Part shown: positions 43,758 to 51,389 of the stretch, piece after piece
Numbering within the stretch: position 1 is the stretch's first letter
How the letters are laid out: each line of letters starts with the position of its first letter
Assembly: GCA_026416815.1 (NCBI GenBank)
Contig: JAOAEJ010000067.1
Coordinates: 1 to 64,000 of the forward strand
Length of the DNA stretch: 64,000 nucleotides
Source: Clostridia bacterium
GTDB lineage: Bacteria; Bacillota; Clostridia; Acetivibrionales; DSM-2933
Direction of reading: 5' to 3'
Notes under the pieces: model-generated
Database searches by the model: none
What the model saw: only the letters and a program-made list of their open reading frames with translations
Told to the model about the DNA's origin: nothing
Made by a program: the position numbers and the translations under genes

Positions 43758-43860
43758 TGCCTTGTAACAGAATTCGTTTCTAGTAGCAAGGCACAACTAT
43801 CAAGGAAGTGCATTTTTAACATTAGAATCAATAGAAATTTGTAATGTTAAAAAGTACTAG
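43754..43860. repeat. Family 4 element (TAGTGCCTTGTAACAGAATT), copy 1
   Basis: A 107-bp element made of two hairpins: GTGCCTTG.../...CAAGGCAC and AACATTAGAATC/...AATGTT-type pairing, ending AGTACTAG. It starts within the last codons of the Gly/Tyr-rich protein gene. Other copies are at 54098-54204 and, interrupted, at 55018-55181. Confidence 0.85.
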
Positions 43861-43982
43861 ATTACTGATCTTAAACCAATTTTAACAGCAGAGTTTTAGC
43901 ACAGGATTTATATATCTTTACAAAGGTCTTGTAGAGAAGATGTAGATTTAGTTATGGAATAAAGTCCAGTATAAAATTAATT

Positions 43983-44035
43983 CAGCTCCTTACTAACGTA
44001 TTTGGTGCCTAAATAAGTTAGTAGGAGCTGTTTTT
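43983..44035 (+). terminator. Rho-independent terminator
   Basis: Arms CAGCTCCTTACTAAC and GTTAGTAGGAGCTG followed by five T residues, about 225 bases after the Gly/Tyr-rich protein gene. Confidence 0.7.
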
Positions 44036-44066
44036 GTAAAATAATTGGATAAAAAATTCAAAATAC

Positions 44067-44130
44067 ATATGGGAACACTCTAGCTTAAGACGTAAAAAAT
44101 GCATTTTTGAAATTATGAGTGTTCCCATAT
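44067..44130. terminator. Long hairpin ATATGGGAACACTC
   Basis: Perfect 14-bp arms ATATGGGAACACTC/GAGTGTTCCCATAT around a 36-base loop, followed by a run of A (T on the minus strand side is absent). It may end transcription of the small minus-strand gene at 44216-44332. Confidence 0.5.
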
Positions 44131-44215
44131 AAAAAATTGTGTATAAGTTTAAAAATCCTTACAAAGACTCAGTTAAATCTTTTGTAGCTATTGAACCAAG
44201 TAATTCTCTGAATTA

Positions 44216-44332
44216 TTAACAGTCACATTTATCATAGGATCTTCCGTTAAAGAACAGTAACAAGAAAACTAGAATGAAAAATAAAATTTCACTGTTATCA
44301 CCGAAAATATTTTTAATAAAACCATCTGACAT
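44216..44332 (-). CDS. 38-residue single-membrane-helix protein
   Basis: A small gene with a strong ribosome binding site (GGAGG eight bases upstream of the ATG at 44332). The product starts MSDGFIKNIFGDNSEILFF, continues with a hydrophobic helix (ILFFILVFLLLFF, about residues 16-28) and ends NGRSYDKCDC. The pattern of one membrane helix and a Cys-rich end fits the short sporulation-linked membrane peptides of Clostridia, and it lies downstream of the spoVA block in the same direction. No function can be given. Confidence 0.65.
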   Translation of the reverse strand: MSDGFIKNIFGDNSEILFFILVFLLLFFNGRSYDKCDC

Positions 44333-44469
44333 TTTGATTACCTCCATTAATAAAAGATAATACATTCTATTCTGTTTTTTATAAATGGTGCTTGTAAAGA
44401 AATATAAATTGCTGAAAGTGCAGTTTGCAAAAAAGAATGGCTCTTTGACAAGTATTTTTATTAAGTAAC

Positions 44470-44524
44470 TAATACTACTTTGTTATTTCTTCATCATAAA
44501 TTCCAAAATAACAAAGTAGTACTA
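44470..44524. repeat. Family 3 element, short form
   Basis: A 55-bp near-perfect palindrome (TAATACTACTTTGTTATTT...AAATAACAAAGTAGTACTA) with TTCTTCATCATAAATTCC in the middle: the two ends of the long form joined, lacking its central part. Confidence 0.85.
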
Positions 44525-44559
44525 AAAAAGCTGAAAAACTTGGAACTTTTCAGCTTTTT
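44525..44559 (-). terminator. Terminator of the spoVA operon
   Basis: Arms AAAAAGCTGAAAA/TTTTCAGCTTTTT around ACTTGGAAC; six bases after the stop of the last DUF1657 gene on the minus strand. Confidence 0.75.
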
Positions 44560-44564
44560 CGATT

Positions 44565-44771
44565 TTACTGCTGTTTATACTGTGGTTCCTGCTGTTCAAT
44601 ATACTGCTGTCTTCCTTGTAATGTTTTAAGAGCATCATCAAAAGTTTGAGCTAACTGTTGAAACGTTTGTTTTGCTTGCTGGTCTTGAGTTTCAAGAGCA
44701 AATGTTTTCATAGTAGCAGCAGCACTTTGCACTGTTGCAATTGCCTTTGACATTTGAGTTGCTACAGTCAT
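44565..44771 (-). CDS. DUF1657 protein (spoVA-associated), copy 2
   Basis: A 68-residue DUF1657 protein (TVATQMSKAIATVQSAAATMKTFALETQDQQAKQTFQQLAQ), all helical, Gln-rich at the C terminus (QQYIEQQEPQYKQQ). DUF1657 proteins accompany spoVAC-D-E and DUF421 genes in Clostridia and in the mobile spoVA2mob operon of Bacilli, which raises spore heat resistance. GGAGG lies upstream. Last gene of the operon, followed by a terminator. The paralogue at 47651 shares the EPQYK end. Confidence 0.9.
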   Translation of the reverse strand: MTVATQMSKAIATVQSAAATMKTFALETQDQQAKQTFQQLAQTFDDALKTLQGRQQYIEQQEPQYKQQ

Positions 44772-44806
44772 GCGAATTCACCTCCCTTCATTGGATAGAA
44801 TATGAG

Positions 44807-45160
44807 TTACCCTTGAGGTCTAAAAACCAGAGAAGCTAAAAATCCGAATATAATTGCTGCTGAAATACCTGCACTGGTTATCTCAAAGATTCCTGTCAAA
44901 ACACCGATAATTCCTGTCTGCTCTGCTTCTTGCAATGCACCTTTTACCAACTGGTTACCGAAACTGCTTATAGGAACCGAAGCCCCAGCTCCTGCAAATT
45001 TTATAAGGGGGTCATATAAACCAAGACCTCCTAGAATTGCTCCTGCTACTACTAAAATACACATAGTATGAGCGGGAGTGAGTTTAAACCCATCCATTAA
45101 TATCTGTCCTATAACGCATATCATTCCGCCAATTATAAATGCCCAAATAAATTTTTCCAA
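44807..45160 (-). CDS. spoVAE: Stage V sporulation protein AE (SpoVAE)
   Basis: A 117-residue membrane protein with about four hydrophobic helices, starting MEKFIWAFIIGGMICVIGQIL and including FAGAGASVPISSFGNQLVKGAL, typical of SpoVAEb. SpoVA proteins form the channel in the inner spore membrane through which calcium dipicolinate moves during sporulation and germination. TTG start at 45160 with AAGGAG about 11 bases upstream, in the gap after spoVAD; a longer frame overlaps spoVAD and is not credible. Confidence 0.92.
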   Translation of the reverse strand: MEKFIWAFIIGGMICVIGQILMDGFKLTPAHTMCILVVAGAILGGLGLYDPLIKFAGAGASVPISSFGNQLVKGALQEAEQTGIIGVLTGIFEITSAGISAAIIFGFLASLVFRPQG

Positions 45161-45177
45161 ACTATTGCATCTCCTTT

Positions 45178-46179
45178 TTACATCTCTATAGATACTGCGT
45201 GAGCGATACAGGGGATAGTTTCCTTTTGCTGATAAGACATAGGGGAGAGTAGCGCTCCTGTCGCTATTACTAAGATTCTTTTTAGTTCGCCTCTTTTCAT
45301 TCGGCTTATAAAATGTCCATAGGTAGTCGTAGCGGCACAGGCACATCCGCTGCCTCCTGCAAAAACAGGTTGGTCATCTCTGTATATCAAAATACCGCAG
45401 TCGGTAAATTTTTCTTTTGGAATATCTATGCCATGCTTTTTTAGAAGATCGCCCGCAATCTGATGTCCAACCCGTCCTAAGTCTCCGGTTGCAATAAGGT
45501 CATATTGCGATACGTCAATACCTGTATCCCTAAAGTGAGCCTCGATGGTGTCCACTGCTGCAGGAGCCATAGCCGCTCCCATATTAAAAGGATCAGACAG
45601 CCCCATATCGACAACACGCCCTATGGTGGCAGCTATAACCCGCGGCCCTTCTCCCTGTTGCGCAACAACTGCCGCCCCTGCTCCTGTAACTGTCCATTGT
45701 GCATAGGGAGGCTTTTGTGCCCCATACTCGGTTGGGTACCTGTATTGTTTTTCTGCTGCAGCATTATGGCTTGAAGTTGCAGCTAAAGCATTTTGGGCAA
45801 ATTTGCTATCAACTAGCAAAGAGGCCAGAGCCAGACCCTCCATTGAGCTGGAACATGCACCGTAAAGCCCTAAGTAAGGAATTCCAAGGGTACGCGCTGT
45901 AAAACTGCTGGATATGATTTGATTTATCAAGTCTCCACTCATAAAAAACTGGATATCCTCTTTTTTTAATCCAGCTTTTTTGATGGCAGTTTCACAAGCC
46001 TGCTCCATTAATTTTTTTTCTGCTTTTTCATAACTATCCTGTCCGAGCCAGAGGTCATCATGAAGCAAATCAAAGTCCTTGGCTAAGGCTCCCTGTGCTT
46101 CAAATGGCCCTCCGACAGCTGCAGAGCCTATGATAACCGGCTTTGATTCAAAAAACCAGGTCTGATGTCCCTTAATCAT
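45178..46179 (-). CDS. spoVAD: Stage V sporulation protein AD (SpoVAD)
   Basis: A 333-residue soluble protein of thiolase-like fold that binds dipicolinic acid and works with the SpoVAC/AE membrane proteins. Typical parts: HQTWFFESKPVIIGSAAVGGPFEAQGAL at the start (quoted in part: IIGSAAVGGPFEAQGAL), YGACSSSMEGLALAS with the Cys of the thiolase fold, and SGCACAATTTYGHF near the end. Length fits the family. The start codon is adjacent to the spoVAC stop. Confidence 0.95.
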   Translation of the reverse strand: MIKGHQTWFFESKPVIIGSAAVGGPFEAQGALAKDFDLLHDDLWLGQDSYEKAEKKLMEQACETAIKKAGLKKEDIQFFMSGDLINQIISSSFTARTLGIPYLGLYGACSSSMEGLALASLLVDSKFAQNALAATSSHNAAAEKQYRYPTEYGAQKPPYAQWTVTGAGAAVVAQQGEGPRVIAATIGRVVDMGLSDPFNMGAAMAPAAVDTIEAHFRDTGIDVSQYDLIATGDLGRVGHQIAGDLLKKHGIDIPKEKFTDCGILIYRDDQPVFAGGSGCACAATTTYGHFISRMKRGELKRILVIATGALLSPMSYQQKETIPCIAHAVSIEM

Positions 46180-46659
46180 CTACATACCACCTAACCATTT
46201 AATAGTGACACTAATAATTGCAACCACAAAGGCTGAAAAAACCCCGTAGACAATAACCGGCCCAGCTATTTTAAACATATTTCCTCCAACACCCAATACA
46301 AAACCTTCGCTCTTATGCTCAAGGGCAGCAGAGGATATTGTATTTGCAAATCCGGTAACGGGTACAGCCGTTCCTGCTCCGCCCCACTGGGCTATATGGT
46401 CGTAAAAACCGAGGCTTGTAAACAGGACAGAAAGAAAAATCAATACCGCGACAGTAGGATTTCCGGCTGTTTTTTCGTCAAAGTTGAAGTATGTCATAAA
46501 AAACCAATTTAATCCTTGTCCTATAGTACAAATAATGCCTCCAAGCAGAAAGGCTCGTATGCAGTTTCTTAGTATCGGGATTTTGGGCTCTCTTGCTTTT
46601 GCAAAATCCTGATATTGCTGTTGTGTAGGTGTTAAGTTCTTTCTTTTCTTGTTCGACAT
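46180..46659 (-). CDS. spoVAC: Stage V sporulation protein AC (SpoVAC)
   Basis: About 159 residues with a basic N-terminal tail and about four membrane helices; ILRNCIRAFLLGGIICTIGQ and QWGGAGTAVPVTGFANTISSAALEHKSEGF (quoted in part: GGAGTAVPVTGFANTI) are SpoVAC signatures. SpoVAC is the mechanosensitive channel component in the inner spore membrane. ATG at 46659 has GAGGTGA five bases upstream, so the nine-base longer reading from a GTG is rejected. Confidence 0.95.
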   Translation of the reverse strand: MSNKKRKNLTPTQQQYQDFAKAREPKIPILRNCIRAFLLGGIICTIGQGLNWFFMTYFNFDEKTAGNPTVAVLIFLSVLFTSLGFYDHIAQWGGAGTAVPVTGFANTISSAALEHKSEGFVLGVGGNMFKIAGPVIVYGVFSAFVVAIISVTIKWLGGM

Positions 46660-46670
46660 TAAAGTCACCT

Positions 46671-47531
46671 CTATCGTAATAAATATGGTTCCAATTTTTC
46701 CATGAGCTGCTTTATTTTTTCTGCATTCCTTGAATACATGGCCTTTGCATTTTCATCATTGGTTTCTAAAGCAAAGGTCATAAGGCTGGCTTGGTTTTTT
46801 TCAAGGTTGGCATATATCATTTCCTTTACTTTTGGCTGCGGAAGCTCTACAGAATCATCGAAGAGGTCCAAATGTAAGTCCCCGGAGGAATCCACCTGGG
46901 CAATAAAAATATTATCAAGGGATACTCCTGTGTTTTCAAGTTGTATTCTGAGCCATTCCTTATTCAAGCCCAGTGAGGTCAAGGGCTCATTTAATACATT
47001 TCCATCTAGAATAACTGTTTGAGGTTCAGTCTGGGGTGCAACCTTTTGGCCTAAATCGTGAGCTGTTATAGGCTTTTTATCAGATTTAAGAAATACATTT
47101 ACGTCACCTGTTGTCTCCATTACAGCGAACTCTACATCAGCTAAATTAAAAGCATTCTTGGAACGGAGCTCTCTTAAAAGTTCTTCTCCTGTAAGCCTGG
47201 CTTGAAGCAAACTTTCTTCCATTATTTTTCCATGCTTTATTAATACTGTTTCTTTACCGTTAATCAGGTCATGTATCCATTTGCTTTTTATAGATAGATA
47301 ATCGATTACAATAGGGAAGAGTACCCAGACACCCATAGCGATGAAGCCAAAAGCTAAATTAGTAATAATATTCGCTGAAGTCAAAGCGGCTAATATGCCG
47401 ATTACTATATAGCTGACAAAGCTAAATGGTGTCATTCGTGATATATTTCTTTTTCCCATCAATCTGATTAAAATAAGTGTCAGGAAAAATAATGATGTTG
47501 TTCTTAATAAGATTTGTATCCACATTTGCAT
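46671..47531 (-). CDS. DUF421 (YetF-like) membrane protein with C-terminal DUF1657-like end, spoVA operon
   Basis: A 286-residue YetF-type protein: three N-terminal membrane helices (about residues 5-22, 33-53, 60-80), the conserved RLMGKRNISRMTPFSFVSYIVIG motif (quoted in part: RLMGKRNISRMTPF), and a soluble DUF421 domain (about 100-225). The last 55 residues (LMTFALETNDENAKAMYSRNAEKIKQLMEKLEPYLLR; key part FALETNDENAKAMY) resemble the DUF1657 helices, so this is a fusion, as in the spoVA2mob operon. ATG at 47531 with AGGAG seven bases upstream. Confidence 0.9.
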   Translation of the reverse strand: MQMWIQILLRTTSLFFLTLILIRLMGKRNISRMTPFSFVSYIVIGILAALTSANIITNLAFGFIAMGVWVLFPIVIDYLSIKSKWIHDLINGKETVLIKHGKIMEESLLQARLTGEELLRELRSKNAFNLADVEFAVMETTGDVNVFLKSDKKPITAHDLGQKVAPQTEPQTVILDGNVLNEPLTSLGLNKEWLRIQLENTGVSLDNIFIAQVDSSGDLHLDLFDDSVELPQPKVKEMIYANLEKNQASLMTFALETNDENAKAMYSRNAEKIKQLMEKLEPYLLR

Positions 47532-47574
47532 GATTATACTCCTAAGTAAGTAGTTATTTCCGGTTTGAGCTGAG

Positions 47575-47608
47575 CAACTTTTTCATAGCGATAGCTTTGA
47601 AAAAGTTG
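47575..47608. other. Hairpin within the spoVA operon
   Basis: Arms CAACTTTTTCA/TGAAAAAGTTG in the 120-base gap between the first DUF1657 gene and the DUF421 gene. It might weaken transcription or protect mRNA ends. Confidence 0.4.
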
Positions 47609-47650
47609 ATACAAAGTATACGTTGCAGCTGGTTACGTTCCGTTACTTAG

Positions 47651-47857
47651 TTAATTTCCTTTATACTGCGGTTCTTGAAACTCTAAAACTTGTACTCTCT
47701 TCTCCAAATCATTTATAATCTCTCTTGTTACTTCCAAGGCTTCATTAAATACAATTTTAGTTTCATCATCTTGTGTCTGTGTAGAATATATCCTTAAAGT
47801 GCCTTGAACACCCTTTAAACCTGCTAAAGTTTGTTTTACCTGTGAAGCGACGGTCAT
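47651..47857 (-). CDS. DUF1657 protein (spoVA-associated), copy 1
   Basis: About 68 residues: MTVASQVKQTLAGLKGVQG, then TQTQDDETKIVFNEALEVTREI and a closing LEFQEPQYKGN. First gene of the spoVA operon. ATG at 47857 is preceded by GGAGGGAG; an upstream in-frame extension to 47899 is hydrophobic and has no ribosome site, so it is rejected. Role unknown, tied to spore heat resistance by its presence in spoVA2mob. Confidence 0.9.
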   Translation of the reverse strand: MTVASQVKQTLAGLKGVQGTLRIYSTQTQDDETKIVFNEALEVTREIINDLEKRVQVLEFQEPQYKGN

Positions 47858-48145
47858 TTTATCTCCCTCCAATACCAGTATTATAACGAGCAAGGTCACT
47901 AGTTCTTCCTTGAATTTATCACGTGGCCTTAAGAGTGAGTTTCATAGTTTGTACATATACAAATTAATTCTTTAACAAAGTATATTCTTGCAATTATCTT
48001 TTTTTTAATTCGCTAAAAAAGTATGTAATATTTGGCCACATTGTATAACTGGCTCTCTTTTACATTAAAAACACTTAATAAATCAAACACATAGGGAAAT
48101 AATATTGTAGTGTAGTTAATTCGCAATTAGTTGGGAGGTTGTTTT

Positions 48146-48859
48146 TTGCCAATTATTGTAGTTGTTATTATTAGATCCATTATCTCTTTTTTTGTGTTAC
48201 TGCTACTTGTCCGGTTAATGGGTAAACAGCAGCTTGCCCAGTTGACTTTTTTCGATTACATTGTAGGTATTACCATTGGCTCCATTGCTTCGACCCTCTC
48301 GGTACAAGTAAATGAAAATACTCTGGCTACATTAGCGGGAATGGCGACATGGACAATCCTTGCTATCCTTCTTGCCTTTTTAGGAGTTCACAGTGTTTGG
48401 GTCAAAAAAGTTGTTGATGGAGAAGCTACGGTTGTTGTAGAAAATGGGAAGATACTTGAGGATAACCTGAAACGTATTCGTATCCCTATAGATGAATTGA
48501 TTTCAGAGCTTAGGACTCAAGGTGTATTCAGTATAACCGATGTAGAATTTGCCATGTTTGAGCCCGGAGGTAAAATCAGTGTACAAAAAAAGTCACAAAA
48601 GCAACCATTAACTCCAAGTGATTTAAACCTTCCTACCCAGTACGATGGACTGCCTACAAATTTGATTATGGATGGGTCCGTCCTGAAAGATGCTCTACAA
48701 TCATTAAAACTTTCAAAGGCATGGCTTTATCATCAATTAGCTAAACAAAACATACATGAGGCTGCTGAAGTATCACTGGCCCAATTGGACACGAAAGGGA
48801 ATTTGTATGTTGATTTAAAAGGGGACAAACCATATTATATAATTTCTACAACTATATAA
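48146..48859 (+). CDS. DUF421 (YetF-like) membrane protein
   Basis: About 237 residues, with three N-terminal membrane helices, LVRLMGKQQLAQLTFFDYIVGI and the DUF421 domain (VVENGKILEDNLKRIRI, ITDVEFAMFEPGG). TTG at 48146 has GGGAGG about 9 bases upstream. It diverges from the spoVA operon and is followed by a DUF4363 lipoprotein gene, its usual partner. The stop codon TAA (48857-48859) belongs to the end of a family 1 repeat, so the last residues (STTI) are repeat-derived or nearly so. Confidence 0.88.
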   Translation: MPIIVVVIIRSIISFFVLLLLVRLMGKQQLAQLTFFDYIVGITIGSIASTLSVQVNENTLATLAGMATWTILAILLAFLGVHSVWVKKVVDGEATVVVENGKILEDNLKRIRIPIDELISELRTQGVFSITDVEFAMFEPGGKISVQKKSQKQPLTPSDLNLPTQYDGLPTNLIMDGSVLKDALQSLKLSKAWLYHQLAKQNIHEAAEVSLAQLDTKGNLYVDLKGDKPYYIISTTI

Positions 48860-48977
48860 ATTGCAAAAAAGAATCTACAACGAAGTTCTCACTAAATCTT
48901 TTTTACAATTTGTTACCTTAAGTTATATTGAGATAATCAAATTTTTCCTTGTAATATCATTATCGCAATTTATATAG
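48852..48977. repeat. Two-hairpin element, family 1, copy G
   Basis: A full 126-bp copy overlapping the 3' end of the DUF421 gene by eight bases and ending 24 bases before the DUF4363 gene. Two substitutions (TTTTTTACAATTT; TATTGAGATAAT) weaken the stems slightly. Confidence 0.92.
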
Positions 48978-49001
48978 CTAAATTTTTGAGGAGAGGTAAC
49001 T

Positions 49002-49361
49002 TTGAAAAAGAAGATTTTATACATTATATTGATAATAGGTATTTTAACAAATACATGTTCCTGTGCACTCCTTCAAAAGCCTATTGACAATCGAACCGGA
49101 TTCTCAAAGCATTTAAAGCAAACTGAAAATAGTATTCGGAGTGAAGACTGGGAAAAGGCTAAAGCAAGTCTTGTAGAGTCTAAAAAAACATGGAAGAAGC
49201 TAAAACCGCTGCTTCAGATAGACATTGACCATGATTATGTAAATAGTATTGAAGAAGACTTCGTAAAACTAGATGGGTATATTGAAACTAAAGAGAAAGC
49301 AAATTCATTGGTAACAATACTTGTGGTAGAGGATACTTGGGACAATATTGGCTCCATATAA
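49002..49361 (+). CDS. DUF4363 lipoprotein
   Basis: A 119-residue protein with a lipoprotein signal (KKILYIILIIGILTNTCSC; lipidated Cys about residue 19) and a helical DUF4363 body (SIRSEDWEKAKASLVESKKTWKKLKPLLQ, key part WEKAKASLVESKKTWKK). Such genes follow DUF421 genes in Clostridia. TTG start at 49002 with GAGGAGAGG upstream. The family 1 repeat now separates it from the DUF421 gene, but nothing else does, so the pair probably still forms an operon. Confidence 0.82.
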   Translation: MKKKILYIILIIGILTNTCSCALLQKPIDNRTGFSKHLKQTENSIRSEDWEKAKASLVESKKTWKKLKPLLQIDIDHDYVNSIEEDFVKLDGYIETKEKANSLVTILVVEDTWDNIGSI

Positions 49362-49435
49362 CATAGATATTAAAATAGGCAGGAGAAAATACTATGAATT
49401 CCATCCTGCCTAATGAAGAGTACCTTATGCTATTA

Positions 49436-49723
49436 TCAACCGTAGACTGTAGTATAATCATAAATATAGTGTACGTGTCCGTCATTAAGTGTTGTTGCTG
49501 CTTGATAATAATGCGTATGCCCCATGCCAACACTTATTTCAGGACCTGTGTATAAGGAATAACGGTGTATATGACCGTCATCAAAAGTAGTTTCGCCGGA
49601 CATAAAATGTGTGTGACCCGGAATATCGGGATTTATGCTCGTCATTCCCCAATATCTGTGTACATGACCATCGTTATAGGAAGTTACACCCATAAAATTG
49701 TGACTGTGTAAACTATCAGGCAT
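49436..49723 (-). CDS. YmaF family His-rich repeat protein
   Basis: About 95 residues made of short repeats of the form DGHVHRY, GHTHFMSGET, DGHIHRY, GHTHYYQAAT, DGHVHYIYDY, typical of the YmaF family. The regularly spaced His pairs suggest metal binding. ATG at 49723 with GAGGTG about 6 bases upstream. Function unknown; often found in spore formers. Confidence 0.85.
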   Translation of the reverse strand: MPDSLHSHNFMGVTSYNDGHVHRYWGMTSINPDIPGHTHFMSGETTFDDGHIHRYSLYTGPEISVGMGHTHYYQAATTLNDGHVHYIYDYTTVYG

Positions 49724-49830
49724 ATTAATCACCTCATTCCCATATTATGTTACCTGGTTTTGAAGTGTTACCTAATACTATTTAATTAAATCATCCGCAG
49801 CTCACCAAATTATGCTTAAGAGGGTTGGAT

Positions 49831-49856
49831 TAATACAATAGAAATCTATTGTATTA
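49831..49856. other. Perfect 26-bp palindrome
   Basis: TAATACAATAGA and its complement around AA. It lies between the YmaF gene and the YabG-like fragment and could terminate or regulate either. Confidence 0.6.
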
Positions 49857-49929
49857 ATATACAGCATATTCATTAAAGAAGGTTAGAGTAAATGCGGCTT
49901 CGTTATTAAATTTTATGGCGGAAAAGAGT

Positions 49930-50148
49930 CTAAACTCTAAGCTTCTTTTCGCTTGTACACTCAGTAATAGAGGGTACAGGCTGTAAAAGTAAATCTGATT
50001 CAGGAGCATCAGCTAATAATCGATAAGAAATGCCCCTTAATATAACTAAACTCTCACGCTCACTCTTTATTATATCAGCGATTTTGAATAAGATATCACA
50101 TCCGTATGACTTTCTGGCTACAACATCACCTATTTTAAACATCTCCAT
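49930..50148 (-). CDS. YabG N-terminal domain, stand-alone or truncated
   Basis: A 72-residue product: MEMFKIGDVVARKSYGCDILFKIADI, then ILRGISYRLLADAPESDLLL. This matches the N-terminal barrel-like domain of the sporulation protease YabG (normally near 290 residues), but the frame stops right after that domain and no catalytic part follows downstream to the YmaF gene. It is either a truncated gene or a small domain protein. GGTGGAG precedes the ATG. Confidence 0.7.
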   Translation of the reverse strand: MEMFKIGDVVARKSYGCDILFKIADIIKSERESLVILRGISYRLLADAPESDLLLQPVPSITECTSEKKLRV

Positions 50149-50227
50149 ATCTCCACCCTTGTCATAAAACTATATTACATAATATGTATGTTTAGCTATG
50201 ATTGTGAGGGGATATGCATAGCAATAT

Positions 50228-50267
50228 ATTTCTTCATCATAAATTCCCAAATAACAAAGCAGTATTA
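50228..50267. repeat. Family 3 element, half copy
   Basis: TTCTTCATCATAAATTCCCAAATAACAAAGCAGTATTAG matches the right half of the short form at 44470-44524 (key parts TTCTTCATCATAAATTCC and AATAACAAAG). Its end overlaps the stop codon of the germination gene (50265-50267). Confidence 0.8.
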
Positions 50268-51389
50268 GTTGATTGCCCCATGGAACTCAAAGACTAGTTT
50301 TACATCCACATTAAAGGCGGCTTCCTTATACACATCCTTCCATTCAACTGATTTCCAATATGTGTTATGTTTTGCCCTAACCATTTCACCAATACCCAGA
50401 GGATCTGACCCGACCTCTTGAAGGTATTTTAACAGCTTTAAGCAATCCTCACGCATAGACTGGGCAATCGCTCCCTCCAACTTTTTCTTAGCTGCTGGGT
50501 CATCCATATTGTGAGCTTCATCGTATTCATCGAGTGAAGCCTTGAAATTTAGTTTGATATCTATCTGAGGGGCCTTTCCATCGATATTTATTTTTATTTT
50601 TCTTTTAGTACCCTTAATCAGTACAGCAGCCCCTTCTTTGATTTTATCCGGATCTTGTTGTTTATTCTTTTCATGGTAAGTGTATTGGATTTTCCTTTGC
50701 CCGCCCATTAATGCTAGAAGCATCCCTGTGGTAGCTGTGTTGACTTGTCCAACCATTTTATCACCACTGAACAAGGCAGTTCCAGCTACTTCAATTTCCT
50801 TCTCGTTGTATCGAACCATTGGAGTTATAGGGTCTATAGTTTTTGAATACCCCATAACGCTAAAATCATAAATTCTTGTCTCCGGAATATATGAGTTTTG
50901 GCGCGCATTTACCAGCAAATCATTGACGTAGGATGCGGGTCTTGGTTTAGTCTCAAACTTTGCACTGAATTCCATCATCTCCTTGGGGCTCCCATCGACA
51001 ACAATTATATTGGCCAGTAAGGGGTTTTCGGTGTGGCGTATAAATATTTCAAGAAATTGGTGTATACCTTTTTGCGCCAACGGCTTTGAAAAATATATAT
51101 GCTGTGTTTTTCCCCCTTCTATTGCTTTTCCCGAAACGTGACGGACCTGTTCCCTGGATTCTCTCAAGAGATTTCTTGAAGTAGTAAAAATCTCAACTTT
51201 CGCCTGGATATCCGGTCCGACGACAGGGACAGAGACTGTGTAAACCAGCTTTTCATTCTGATCAAGTTCTAAGCCCATCTGAAGAATAAAACCGATACGT
51301 TCATATATTTTTTGATCCCAGCACCCGGTTTGGATAAGGAGGGCTATGCACATTACTATTGCTACTATTCTCTTTATAAAAATTTTCAT
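50265..51389 (-). CDS. Spore germination lipoprotein, GerAC/GerKC family
   Basis: About 374 residues. Lipoprotein signal ending LIQTGC (Cys about residue 21) and Ger(x)C family features: CWDQKIYERIGFILQMGLELD, the basic-rich middle and a C-terminal domain ending WKSVEWKDVYKEAAFNVDVKLVFEFHGAIN (key part FNVDVKLVFEF). This is the C subunit of a germinant receptor on the inner spore membrane. ATG at 51389 with AGGAGTG eight bases upstream; overlaps the B gene by four bases. The stop codon lies in a family 3 half repeat. Confidence 0.93.
   Translation of the reverse strand: MKIFIKRIVAIVMCIALLIQTGCWDQKIYERIGFILQMGLELDQNEKLVYTVSVPVVGPDIQAKVEIFTTSRNLLRESREQVRHVSGKAIEGGKTQHIYFSKPLAQKGIHQFLEIFIRHTENPLLANIIVVDGSPKEMMEFSAKFETKPRPASYVNDLLVNARQNSYIPETRIYDFSVMGYSKTIDPITPMVRYNEKEIEVAGTALFSGDKMVGQVNTATTGMLLALMGGQRKIQYTYHEKNKQQDPDKIKEGAAVLIKGTKRKIKINIDGKAPQIDIKLNFKASLDEYDEAHNMDDPAAKKKLEGAIAQSMREDCLKLLKYLQEVGSDPLGIGEMVRAKHNTYWKSVEWKDVYKEAAFNVDVKLVFEFHGAIN

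Noticed and set aside
44807..45346. A 179-codon reading of spoVAE
   Set aside because: The extra N-terminal part overlaps spoVAD in another frame; the TTG at 45160 with its own ribosome site gives the normal family length.
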